NCBI GenBank assembly: GCA_013821585.1
Contig: JACDGO010000175.1
Location: forward strand, 1 to 5,326
Direction of reading: 5' to 3'
Length of the DNA stretch: 5,326 nt
DNA from: Sphingomonadaceae bacterium
GTDB lineage: Bacteria; Pseudomonadota; Alphaproteobacteria; Sphingomonadales; Sphingomonadaceae
Of this stretch, positions 1-5,326 are shown one piece after another. Within the stretch, counting starts at the first letter, position 1, and every line of letters starts with the position of its first letter. Under the pieces are notes generated by a model, which saw nothing but the letters and a program-made list of their open reading frames with translations, was not told where the DNA came from and made no database searches. The position numbers and the translations under genes are program-made.

Positions 1-361
1 TCGGGTAAAGGATCGGCGCGCCGTTGGCGATCACGCATTGCGGCACCTTGGAGAAGATGATCGGAACCGTCGGGATCGCGTCGGCCGCGTCCTTCGCCGA
101 GCTGTCGAAACCGCTTTTGGTGAACTCCGCGGCGTGCGCGCGATAGTTCTTGCCCACGCAAAAGATGTTGCGTTCGGGGCGCGGGATCGGCGCGAGAATC
201 TCGACCGAGGACAGAGCGAGGGTCTCGCCCGCCGCGCCGCGCGCCCGCCCGCCGCGCACCACCGACAGCATGTCAATGCCAAACGGCCGCGCAGTATTCT
301 CGTCGTCGTCGACAATCGCGGCCACCGCTGCGCCGCCATGCCAGATCGTCGCCAGCTTCAT
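1..361 (-). CDS. Fumarylacetoacetate hydrolase (FAH) family protein, N-terminal part
   Basis: The frame opens with ATG at 359-361 and runs off the left edge without a stop, giving 120 residues. Residues 1-55 look like the small N-terminal domain of the family. From residue 57 the text reads APIPRPERNIFCVGKNYRAH, followed by AAE, which matches the family signature GxNYxxHxxE, with His76 and Glu79 as the likely catalytic pair. Residues 98-120 (TVPIIFSKVP and onward) fit the next conserved stretch. The metal-binding acidic residues expected further on lie outside the window. Members hydrolyse C-C bonds in acylpyruvates or fumarylacetoacetate, or act as hydratases or decarboxylases in aromatic catabolism; which of these applies here cannot be told. 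There is no signal peptide, so it should be cytoplasmic. A strong ribosome binding site (GGGGGAGG) ends five bases before the ATG. The gene is 35 bases downstream of DUF1080 copy A and is probably its last visible operon partner. Confidence 0.88.
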   Translation of the reverse strand, partial: MKLATIWHGGAAVAAIVDDDENTARPFGIDMLSVVRGGRARGAAGETLALSSVEILAPIPRPERNIFCVGKNYRAHAAEFTKSGFDSSAKDAADAIPTVPIIFSKVPQCVIANGAPILYP

Positions 362-366
362 TTCTG

Positions 367-458
367 CCTCCCCCGACGCTTATTGAGCGCTGCGCATCAT
401 GGCTTCGATACCGCGGTCATACCAATGTTGAGTTGGGTTCGGCCTTGGTCGGGGGAGG
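367..458 (-). promoter_or_regulatory. FAH-gene ribosome binding site inside an inverted repeat
   Basis: On the minus strand GTCGGGGGAGG (377 to 367) contains the Shine-Dalgarno sequence of the FAH-family gene. An exact 11-base complement, CCTCCCCCGAC, lies at 458 to 448, inside the end of DUF1080 copy A, about 70 bases upstream in the transcript. If the two arms pair in mRNA, the ribosome binding site is masked until ribosomes finishing copy A open the stem. The repeat is seen directly; the regulatory role is inference. Confidence 0.4.
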
Positions 459-1257
459 TGCCGAGAACGGTCTTGAAGCGGCCTGCGATGTTCGGAAAAC
501 TGGTCAGTGGCTTGATCATAATGTCCCTGAATTGGGCCGTGCTTGGCGGGCCGGCGTGCGCCTGGAGCCCGAGCAGGCCACCCTTCATGCCGAGCGGATC
601 GTTGTCGGTCGCGTCGAACGTGACGTAGCCGTTGAGCACGTGCACGTAATGGTTTCCGTAAACGATCAGCACGTCCTCGTTCCAATCCGGGGAAAGCTTG
701 ACGGAATTGATGATGTCGTCGCGCGAATTGACCGTGCCCGTGACGTCGCGGACGATCGCGCCCTGTCCGCCGGTCTTCGCCTGGCGCCGCGTGATCGTCG
801 CCTTCTGGCCGAGCAGCACCATCTCGAGCCGCCCGAGTTCCTCGTAGAGCATTGAGAACCGTTCCTGGCCGCACGAAGGCAGACCGCATTCCGAGAAATT
901 GGCCGGCGTGATGTTCGCCTGCATGCCGGCCAGAACGTAATTACCTTCCACCTGCCCGCTGCGGAACTGGATGCCGGAATTGCCGACCTTGGTGACGAAC
1001 CGGTATTTGAGGCGGATCTCGAAATTCGGATACGGCTTGTCGAGGATCAGAAAGGTGTTGTGGGTCAACCCCTTGTCCGAGCTGGCCGTGAGCAGGCCGT
1101 CCTTCACCGACCAGACGTTCGGGTCGCCGCGCCAGCCCTTCAGCGTCGTGCCGTCGAACAGCGAGGTGAAGCCGGGCGGAACGGGCGCCTGCTGCGCGGC
1201 GGCCGCCGGGGCGGCAAGCGTGAGCGCGAGAGCGCCGATCCGGTAAGTGGCTTTCAT
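397..1257 (-). CDS. DUF1080 / 3-keto-disaccharide hydrolase family protein, copy A
   Basis: This is a 286-residue secreted protein. Residues 1-21 form a signal peptide (basic start, Ala/Leu core, AAA-QQ cleavage). The DUF1080 domain spans about residues 28-260: PGFTSLFDG, GW at 41-42, VGNSGIQFRSG near 91, MLYEE near 136, DWNEDVLIVYGNH near 191 and GLLGLQAHAGP near 227. The family has a concanavalin-like beta-sandwich fold and is linked to cleavage of 3-keto-glycosides. The ATG at 1257 was chosen because it follows the purine-rich GAGAGAGAGG, precedes a clean signal peptide and overlaps the stop of copy B as ATGA; longer in-frame starts run into copy B. Two features are odd. Residues 120-131 carry an insertion with Cys124 and Cys129 that is absent from the other copies. 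The tail after GRF at 259-261 does not match the Pro-rich tail of the other copies and may reflect a late frameshift. Confidence 0.9.
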   Translation of the reverse strand: MKATYRIGALALTLAAPAAAAQQAPVPPGFTSLFDGTTLKGWRGDPNVWSVKDGLLTASSDKGLTHNTFLILDKPYPNFEIRLKYRFVTKVGNSGIQFRSGQVEGNYVLAGMQANITPANFSECGLPSCGQERFSMLYEELGRLEMVLLGQKATITRRQAKTGGQGAIVRDVTGTVNSRDDIINSVKLSPDWNEDVLIVYGNHYVHVLNGYVTFDATDNDPLGMKGGLLGLQAHAGPPSTAQFRDIMIKPLTSFPNIAGRFKTVLGTSPDQGRTQLNIGMTAVSKP

Positions 1258-2105
1258 GATGCCTCTCTCTCTTGGAGCGGCGTGTCGGGCGCGCCCGGTT
1301 TGGTGAAGTCCTTGTAGGTGCGCGCCGGGTCGGGCGCGGGGCCGGGCTGGCTGACGAAACGTCCCGCGATGTCGGGAAAGCGCGTCAGCGGCTTGACGTT
1401 CATGTCCTTGTACTGGACAGCCATCGCCGGCCCTTTGTACACTTGGATGCCGATCAGTCCTCTCTTGGGACCAAGCGGATCGAGGTCGAACGCGTCGAAC
1501 GCGATCAGTCCGTTGACCGCGTGGACCATATGGTCGCCGTGGACGATCAGCACGTCCTCGTTCCATTCGGGATAAGGTTTGATCGACTGGAGGATCGCTT
1601 CGCGGGGGTTGGTCGTGCCGAGCACTGTCCGAACGACCCGCCCGGCATGGCCCGCGACGACGCGCGATATTTCGGCGCGCTGGCCGAGCAATGCGAGTTC
1701 GAGCCGGTTGCCGAACTCTTCGTAAAGCATGGCGTAACGCTCGACCGCCGGGGTGATTGGGGTGACGTTCGCCTGGAGCCCGGCGAGGACGTAATTACCG
1801 ACGATCTGTCCGCTGCGGAACTGGATGCCCGAATTGCCGACCGGCGTGACCCAGCGGAATTTGAAACGCAGCTCGAAATCCGCGTAGGGCTTGTCGAGGA
1901 TAAGGAAGGTCGTGTCGGGAACCGGCTTGTCCGATCCACCCTCGAGAACGCCGTCCCGGACTCGAAAATAAGCGGGGTCGCCGTGCCAGCCGTTCAGGTT
2001 CTTGCCGTCGAAGATCGCGGTGAAGCCGGCGGGCACGCGCGCCTTTTGCGCGGCGGATGGCGCGGCCGCCGCGAAGAGCAACGCGAGCGCGATGGCGGCC
2101 TTCAT
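1254..2105 (-). CDS. DUF1080 / 3-keto-disaccharide hydrolase family protein, copy B
   Basis: This is a 283-residue paralogue with a signal peptide at residues 1-19 (cleavage near SAA-QK) and a complete DUF1080 domain at about 26-250: AGFTAIFDG, GW at 39-40, VGNSGIQFRSG near 89, MLYEE near 126, PEWNEDVLIVHG near 179 and GLIGIQ near 216. It keeps the shared Pro-rich tail (GPAPDP, TYKDFT, PDTPL) but ends with six extra residues, QEREAS, whose codons double as the ribosome binding site of copy A. The start ATG at 2105 overlaps the ancestral TGA of pseudogene C. The same frame stays open upstream to 2381 only because it continues through shifted remnants of C, so the longer start is rejected; the signal peptide supports ATG 2105. 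The ribosome binding site is weak, GAGG ten bases upstream. Expected location is the periplasm. It is closest to copy D in the central part. Confidence 0.9.
   Translation of the reverse strand: MKAAIALALLFAAAAPSAAQKARVPAGFTAIFDGKNLNGWHGDPAYFRVRDGVLEGGSDKPVPDTTFLILDKPYADFELRFKFRWVTPVGNSGIQFRSGQIVGNYVLAGLQANVTPITPAVERYAMLYEEFGNRLELALLGQRAEISRVVAGHAGRVVRTVLGTTNPREAILQSIKPYPEWNEDVLIVHGDHMVHAVNGLIAFDAFDLDPLGPKRGLIGIQVYKGPAMAVQYKDMNVKPLTRFPDIAGRFVSQPGPAPDPARTYKDFTKPGAPDTPLQEREAS
1501..1574 (-). repeat. Segment of copy B nearly identical to 3301-3374 in copy D
   Basis: Aligned directly against 3301-3374 (an offset of exactly 1800), only four of 74 bases differ, at 1503, 1506, 1517 and 1535, and all four are transitions. 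Bases 1536-1574 are identical to 3336-3374 (39 bases). The segment encodes the PEWNEDVLIVHG and NGLIAFDA motifs. Flanking regions of the two genes are clearly more diverged. Confidence 0.75.
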
Positions 2106-2967
2106 TGCGGCAGTGCCTCGTCCGGCAGTGGCACGCGCCGAATCCTTGAACGTCGCGGCCGGAACGGGCGCCGGTCCCGGCGCCGAGCGGAAACGACCCG
2201 CGAGGCTGGTGGCGCCGTCAGCCGGCGGACGTAGATATCCTTGTACTAGACCGTCATCGCCGGCCCGAATGCGATTGCATCCCGATCCGGCCGCTGCCGA
2301 GGCCGCGCGGCTCGTTGTCATCGCATCGAACGCGAGGAGCCCGTTGATCGGCGACACCAGGCGATTGCCCCACGCGATCACGACGACTTCGATCCACTCG
2401 CCGCGGCCTTTACCGATCCGATGATGTCAGCGCGCGAATTGACCGTCGCCTCGGCCGTATGGACAAGGCGCCCTCGCCCGCCGCCGCCGGCCGCACGCCT
2501 GCTGATCACCGCTTTCTGCCCGAGCAACGCCATTTCCTGACGGTCGAAGCGCCCGTCGTACAGCATCCCGAACCGTTCCTGCCGCTCGTTCGTCAGCACG
2601 ACGTTCGCCTGATACCCGGTCATCGCGAAATTGCCGTCGACCTGGGCGCTGCGGAACATGAAGCCGGAATTGCCCTGGTAGGACAGCCAGCGGTATCTGT
2701 AGCGCAGTTCGAAATTGCCATAGCTGGCGTCCGAAATCAGAAAGGTATCCTGAGGGATTGGTTTGTCCGAGCCGCCGTTGATCGCGCCGTCCTTCTCCGA
2801 CCAGATCGATTTATCGCCTCGCCACCTCTTCGGCGTCTTGCCGTCGAACAATGCGGCGAAGCCCGGCGACGGCACTGGTCGCGCGCTGGCAGGAACGGTT
2901 GTCGTCAGCGCCAATACGGTGATCGACATGCCGAAGGATCGGTCGTGTACCGGGCGGGATTGGGCAT
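2102..2967 (-). pseudogene. Decayed DUF1080 family gene, copy C
   Basis: The 5' two thirds read in one frame down to a premature TGA at 2378: PSPGFAALFDG, NSGFMFRSAQ, YQANV, ERFGMLYDG, MALLGQ and TVNSRADIIGSV are all DUF1080 motifs. Homology then continues only by switching frame. GEWIEVVVIAWGN resumes after about 2403, DNEPRGLGSGRIGMQSHSG after about 2320, PAMTV then YKDIYV after about 2263, SLAGRFRSAPGPAP after about 2208, and LPDEALPQ with a terminal TGA at 2102-2104 after about 2129. A TAG at 2246-2248 replaces the CAG (Gln) of intact copies. The core GKTLKGW motif is also damaged (GKTPKRW). The start is unclear. ATG 2967 has a good ribosome binding site (GTGGAG) but lies in another frame from the signal-like segment, and ATG 2929 (MSITVLAL) lacks an N-terminal basic residue. 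It is most similar to copy E. Assembly error is unlikely because neighbouring genes are clean. Confidence 0.85.
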
Positions 2968-3068
2968 GGGTTGCTCCACTTCGTCTGTCCACCCGACCCC
3001 TGCCGCCCCGAGATGGCATCCGGGAAGGCGAGGTCTATGCCGCCGCGATCGACGAGGGCACGGCACGC
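2968..3068. other. Gap between copies D and C, no gene recognised
   Basis: This 101-base stretch is the longest non-coding gap in the window. It contains no recognisable DUF1080 sequence, no terminator-like stem with a T run and no convincing promoter. Near its left end on the minus strand, GTGGAG sits six bases before the ATG at 2967, a probable relic of copy C's original translation start. Short open frames exist on both strands but match no family I can name. Confidence 0.5.
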
Positions 3069-3929
3069 CTAGGGGAGGGGCGTGTCGGGAAGGTTGACCT
3101 TGGTTGAATCCTTGTAGGTGACGTGCGGCTCTGGCGCGGGCCCGGACTTAGTGATGAAGCGACCGGCGATGTTCGGGAAGCTCCTCAGCGGCTTGATGAC
3201 GAAGTCCTTGAACTGGACGGTAAAGGCCGGACCGTGGTGGAACTGCAGCCCGATCCAGCCATCGGTCGCGCCCAACGGATCCTTGTCGGTGGCGTCGAAC
3301 GCAATTAGTCCGTTGATCGCGTGGACCATATGGTTGCCGTGGACGATCAGCACGTCCTCGTTCCATTCGGGATAGGGGCGAACGGCGTTGACGACCGCTT
3401 CGCGCGGATTTGTGGTGGCGAGCACGGTGCGCACGATGCGGCCCTGGCCCCCGCCGGCGGCGGTGGTGCGGGTGATTTCCGCCCGTTGGCCGAGCAACAC
3501 CATTTCCTGACGTTCGGCACTTTCTTCGTAGAGCATGCCGAAGCGTTCGACCGACTTGCCGACCGGCGTCACGTTCGACTGCATGCCTGCCATCGCGAAA
3601 TTCGGGGCCATCTCTCCGCTGCGGAATTGTAATCCCGAATTGCCGACCTGCGTCGGAAAACGATATTTGAAATGGATTTCGAAATTCGGATATTTCTTGT
3701 TGAGGATCAGGAAGGTGGTATTCTCGACCACCTTGTCCGACGCCCCCGTGATCGCGCCGTCGCGAACCGACCAGATCGACATGTCGCCACGCCACCCCTT
3801 CAAGGTCTTGCCGTCGAAGATCGAGGTGAAGCCCGGCGGCACCGGCGCCTGCTGCGCCGCCAGCGGCGCGCTTGCTGCGCACAAAAGCGCGAGCACCGCG
3901 GGCGCGGTCAAATAGCTCTTGCGGGTCAT
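3069..3929 (-). CDS. DUF1080 / 3-keto-disaccharide hydrolase family protein, copy D
   Basis: This is a 286-residue secreted paralogue. The signal peptide covers residues 1-25 (MTRKSY basic start, hydrophobic core, LAA-QQ cleavage). The DUF1080 domain runs from about 31 to 258: PPGFTSIFDG, GW at 45-46, WSVRDG, VGNSGLQFRSG near 95, GMLYEE near 131, PEWNEDVLIVHGNH near 187 and GWIGLQ near 224. The Pro-rich tail (GPAPEP, TYKDST, LPDTPLP) ends at TAG 3069-3071. An in-frame ATG at 3950 overlaps the stop of copy E, but the start at 3929 is preferred. GAAGGAGA (3937-3944) lies seven bases upstream of it, and this start gives a normal signal peptide. The gene follows E by 17 bases. Of the array it looks closest to the family consensus. 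The substrate is unknown; 3-keto-glycoside cleavage in the periplasm is the family-based expectation. Confidence 0.92.
   Translation of the reverse strand: MTRKSYLTAPAVLALLCAASAPLAAQQAPVPPGFTSIFDGKTLKGWRGDMSIWSVRDGAITGASDKVVENTTFLILNKKYPNFEIHFKYRFPTQVGNSGLQFRSGEMAPNFAMAGMQSNVTPVGKSVERFGMLYEESAERQEMVLLGQRAEITRTTAAGGGQGRIVRTVLATTNPREAVVNAVRPYPEWNEDVLIVHGNHMVHAINGLIAFDATDKDPLGATDGWIGLQFHHGPAFTVQFKDFVIKPLRSFPNIAGRFITKSGPAPEPHVTYKDSTKVNLPDTPLP
3301..3374 (-). repeat. Segment of copy D nearly identical to 1501-1574 in copy B
   Basis: This is the partner of the block at 1501-1574, with four transitions in 74 bases and a 39-base identical core at 3336-3374. Copies A and E encode similar protein motifs here but differ at many more bases, so the match exceeds what the array shows in general. 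Confidence 0.75.
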
Positions 3930-3936
3930 CGATCGG

Positions 3937-3944
3937 TCTCCTTC
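3937..3944 (-). promoter_or_regulatory. Ribosome binding site deciding the start of copy D
   Basis: GAAGGAGA on the minus strand ends seven bases before ATG 3929. It lies downstream of the alternative ATG at 3950, so it can only serve the inner start. This fixes the N-terminus of copy D as MTRKSY. Confidence 0.75.
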
Positions 3945-3946
3945 GT

Positions 3947-4798
3947 TCATTGCGGCAATGCCACGTCGGGCAGCGCGGCGCGCGTCGAATCCTTGTAGGT
4001 CTGGCTCGGCGCTGGCGCTGGCGTCGGGGTGCTCTTGAAGCGGCCCTCCCAGCGCGGCATAGCGGTCAGGGGCTTCACATAAATGTCCTTGTACTGGACC
4101 TTCATCGCCGGACCCGAATGGGCCTGCAGACCAAACAGACCGTTCTCGAAATGGATCGGGTCCTTATCGACCGCGTCGAATGCCATCATGCCGTTGATTG
4201 CGGAAATGATGCGGTTGCCATAGGCGATGACGACAACTTCGTTCCACTCGCCCTTGGGATGCACGGCGCCCAGGATCGCATCGCGCGAATTGACCATCTC
4301 GTGGACCGTGCGCACGACGCGAGCCGTGCCGCCGTTGGTCGCCGTACGCCGAGTAAGAGTGACGCGCTGGCCGAGCAGCGCTTCCTCCTGCCGATCGACC
4401 AGCTCGTTGTAGAGCATCCCGAAGCGCTCCGGCGGGCCGCCCAGCGGCACGACGTTCGCCTGATAGCCGGCCATCGTGAAGTTGCCCTCCGCCATGCCGC
4501 TGCGGAGCTGGAACCCCGAGTTCCCCACGTCGGTCGACCAGCGATATTTGAACCGCAGCTCGAAGTTTCCATACTGCTTGCTGTAGACCAGGAAGGTGTT
4601 GGCCTTGATTGGAGTCGAGGTGTCGACAGTGATCGCACCGTCCTGGACCGACCAGACGCTCATGTCGCCGTTCCAGCCCTTCAGCGTCTTGCCGTCGAAC
4701 ATCGACGTGAAGCCCGCCGGCGCCGTCGATTGCGCGCCGAGGGTGGTCGGGACAGCGAGGATCGCGGCCGCCGCGGCGATTTTCCAGCTAATCTTCAT
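3947..4798 (-). CDS. DUF1080 / 3-keto-disaccharide hydrolase family protein, copy E
   Basis: This 283-residue secreted protein is the first of the array to be transcribed. The signal peptide covers residues 1-22 (MKISWK, Ala-rich core, LGA-QS cleavage). The DUF1080 domain covers about 27-254: PAGFTSMFDG, GW at 41-42, WSVQDG, VGNSGFQLRSG near 91, YQANV near 112, FGMLYNE near 126, GEWNEVVVIAYGN near 183 and GLFGLQAHSGP near 220. The tail carries TPTPAPAP, TYKDST and LPDVALPQ. A GTG at 4810 would add four residues and overlap the upstream stop, but ATG 4798 is preferred. GAGG (4805-4808) is six bases before it, and the product then begins with a standard signal peptide. E differs from A, B and D at several shared positions (GEWNEVVV rather than EWNEDVLIV; IHFENG rather than PLG) and groups with pseudogene C, suggesting two subtypes in the array. 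Confidence 0.92.
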   Translation of the reverse strand: MKISWKIAAAAAILAVPTTLGAQSTAPAGFTSMFDGKTLKGWNGDMSVWSVQDGAITVDTSTPIKANTFLVYSKQYGNFELRFKYRWSTDVGNSGFQLRSGMAEGNFTMAGYQANVVPLGGPPERFGMLYNELVDRQEEALLGQRVTLTRRTATNGGTARVVRTVHEMVNSRDAILGAVHPKGEWNEVVVIAYGNRIISAINGMMAFDAVDKDPIHFENGLFGLQAHSGPAMKVQYKDIYVKPLTAMPRWEGRFKSTPTPAPAPSQTYKDSTRAALPDVALPQ

Positions 4799-4806
4799 GT
4801 GGGTCC

Positions 4807-5326
4807 TCACTTCGATTTTAGCCCGAATGCCTGCAGGCGGTCGGTGCCGAGCAGCACCAGCCCGTTAGCGACCGTCGGTTCGCTGTAATTGCCACCGGTA
4901 AGTACCTCGCCGGGGGCGCTTTTGTAGATCAGCTTCAAGCTTTGCGCGTCATAGGCGTAGAGAAACGGCTTGGGCGCGTTCTCGCCATACAGGCTCGCCG
5001 TGCGCGGGGCGTTCTGGTCGTATACCCAGACCACGGCATCGTGGCCCTCGTTCGACGAGATGATCGGGTTCCACGGGTTGTGAAACGTGGTCAGCGTCTC
5101 GAGCTTGTCGACGCGGAGGAAGGCGGGCTTACCGGGTTCGGTAAACAGCTTGACCTTGGCGAGGCCCGGCGGTGTGCTGGTGTTGAAATTCTCGCCGCGC
5201 TTGCTCGACCCGGTCGTGTAGATCCACGTCGTCCCCGCGTCGTCGCGATAATAGGAAGACGTGGTGCGGCTCTTCGCCTGATCATAGGCGCCCATCTCGT
5301 CGGAGAAGGGCTTGAACAAGCTGATC
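4807..5326 (-). CDS. PQQ-type beta-propeller repeat protein, C-terminal part
   Basis: The frame enters from the right edge (first full codons read ISLFKPFSDE) and ends at TGA 4807-4809, giving 172 visible residues; the start is outside the window. Repeat-like strands are visible: TTWIYTTGSSKRGENF, DAVVWVYDQN, FLYAYDAQSLKLIYKSAPGE, and NYSEPTVANGLVLLGTDRLQ leading to AFGLKSK at the end. Alternation of a YDAxSLxxIY strand with a PTVANGxVLxGT strand is typical of PQQ-like or BamB-like eight-bladed propellers, where blades begin with aromatic or Trp-docking motifs. Whether it binds a quinone cofactor and is a dehydrogenase, or is only a structural propeller, cannot be judged from the C-terminus. 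It lies eight bases upstream of copy E, and the ribosome binding site of E overlaps its stop codon, so the two are very likely cotranscribed. Confidence 0.75.
   Translation of the reverse strand, partial: ISLFKPFSDEMGAYDQAKSRTTSSYYRDDAGTTWIYTTGSSKRGENFNTSTPPGLAKVKLFTEPGKPAFLRVDKLETLTTFHNPWNPIISSNEGHDAVVWVYDQNAPRTASLYGENAPKPFLYAYDAQSLKLIYKSAPGEVLTGGNYSEPTVANGLVLLGTDRLQAFGLKSK

Noticed and set aside
397..1566. A 389-residue version of copy A starting at 1566
   Set aside because: The upstream part is copy B read in the wrong frame. ATG 1257 has a ribosome binding site and a signal peptide.
1272..2234. Long plus-strand open frame over copy B (320 codons), and similar ones at 3872-4888, 38-628 and 2459-3097
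   Set aside because: High-GC genes give long antisense frames. These are Arg-rich and show no family motif, while the minus strand in the same place encodes clear DUF1080 or FAH proteins.
1254..2381. A 375-residue version of copy B starting at 2381
   Set aside because: The extra N-terminal part is made of frameshifted remnants of copy C and would place the signal peptide inside the protein.
2968..3068. Promoter, terminator or small gene in the only larger gap
   Set aside because: No stem followed by a T run, no convincing -35/-10 pair and no recognisable short protein. The relic start signal of copy C explains the left end.
3878..3929. Lipoprotein signal in copy D (LALLC, Cys17)
   Set aside because: The residue before Cys is Leu, which does not fit a lipobox, and a standard LAA-QQ signal peptidase I site follows.
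1..5326. CRISPR array, tRNA, rRNA, insertion sequence or attachment site
   Set aside because: No regularly spaced short repeats, no cloverleaf-like segment, and no transposase or terminal inverted repeats were seen. The repeats present are diverged gene duplicates.

Overview
The window is one dense, single-direction block of genes, all on the minus strand, so transcription runs from the right edge to the left edge. GC content is high throughout (judged by eye). Stops and starts are packed tightly, with spacings of 8 and 17 bases and 4-base ATGA overlaps. Every DUF1080 gene has a Sec-type signal peptide, which points to a Gram-negative bacterium with a periplasm. The style fits an alphaproteobacterium such as a sphingomonad, but no marker gene is present and the assignment is a low-confidence inference.

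In transcription order the window holds seven units. First is the C-terminal part of a PQQ-type beta-propeller protein (4807-5326, cut by the right edge). Then come five tandem paralogues of the DUF1080 / 3-keto-disaccharide hydrolase family (PF06439), here called E (3947-4798), D (3069-3929), C (about 2102-2967), B (1254-2105) and A (397-1257). Last is the N-terminal part of a fumarylacetoacetate hydrolase (FAH) family enzyme (1-361, cut by the left edge). A, B, D and E are intact or nearly so, at 283-286 residues each. C is a decayed pseudogene. Its first two thirds are in one frame, but its last third has five frame changes and an in-frame amber codon. Its ancestral TGA still overlaps the start codon of B.

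As I recall the literature, DUF1080 proteins cleave 3-keto-glycosides after an oxidoreductase has oxidised the sugar at C3. No such oxidoreductase is in the window. A working inference is a periplasmic glycoside-degrading locus in which several paralogous cleavage enzymes cover different substrates or steps, a cytoplasmic FAH-family enzyme handles a downstream keto acid or aglycone fragment, and the propeller protein may be a periplasmic quinoprotein. The substrate cannot be read from the sequence.

No promoter, terminator, RNA gene, mobile element or CRISPR array was found, and the operon appears to extend beyond both edges. Points of most interest are the five-copy array, the decay of C with an intact start signal for B, a conserved Pro-rich tail shared by four copies, a two-cysteine insertion and an altered tail in A, an inverted repeat that could mask the ribosome binding site of the FAH gene, and a block nearly identical between B and D.
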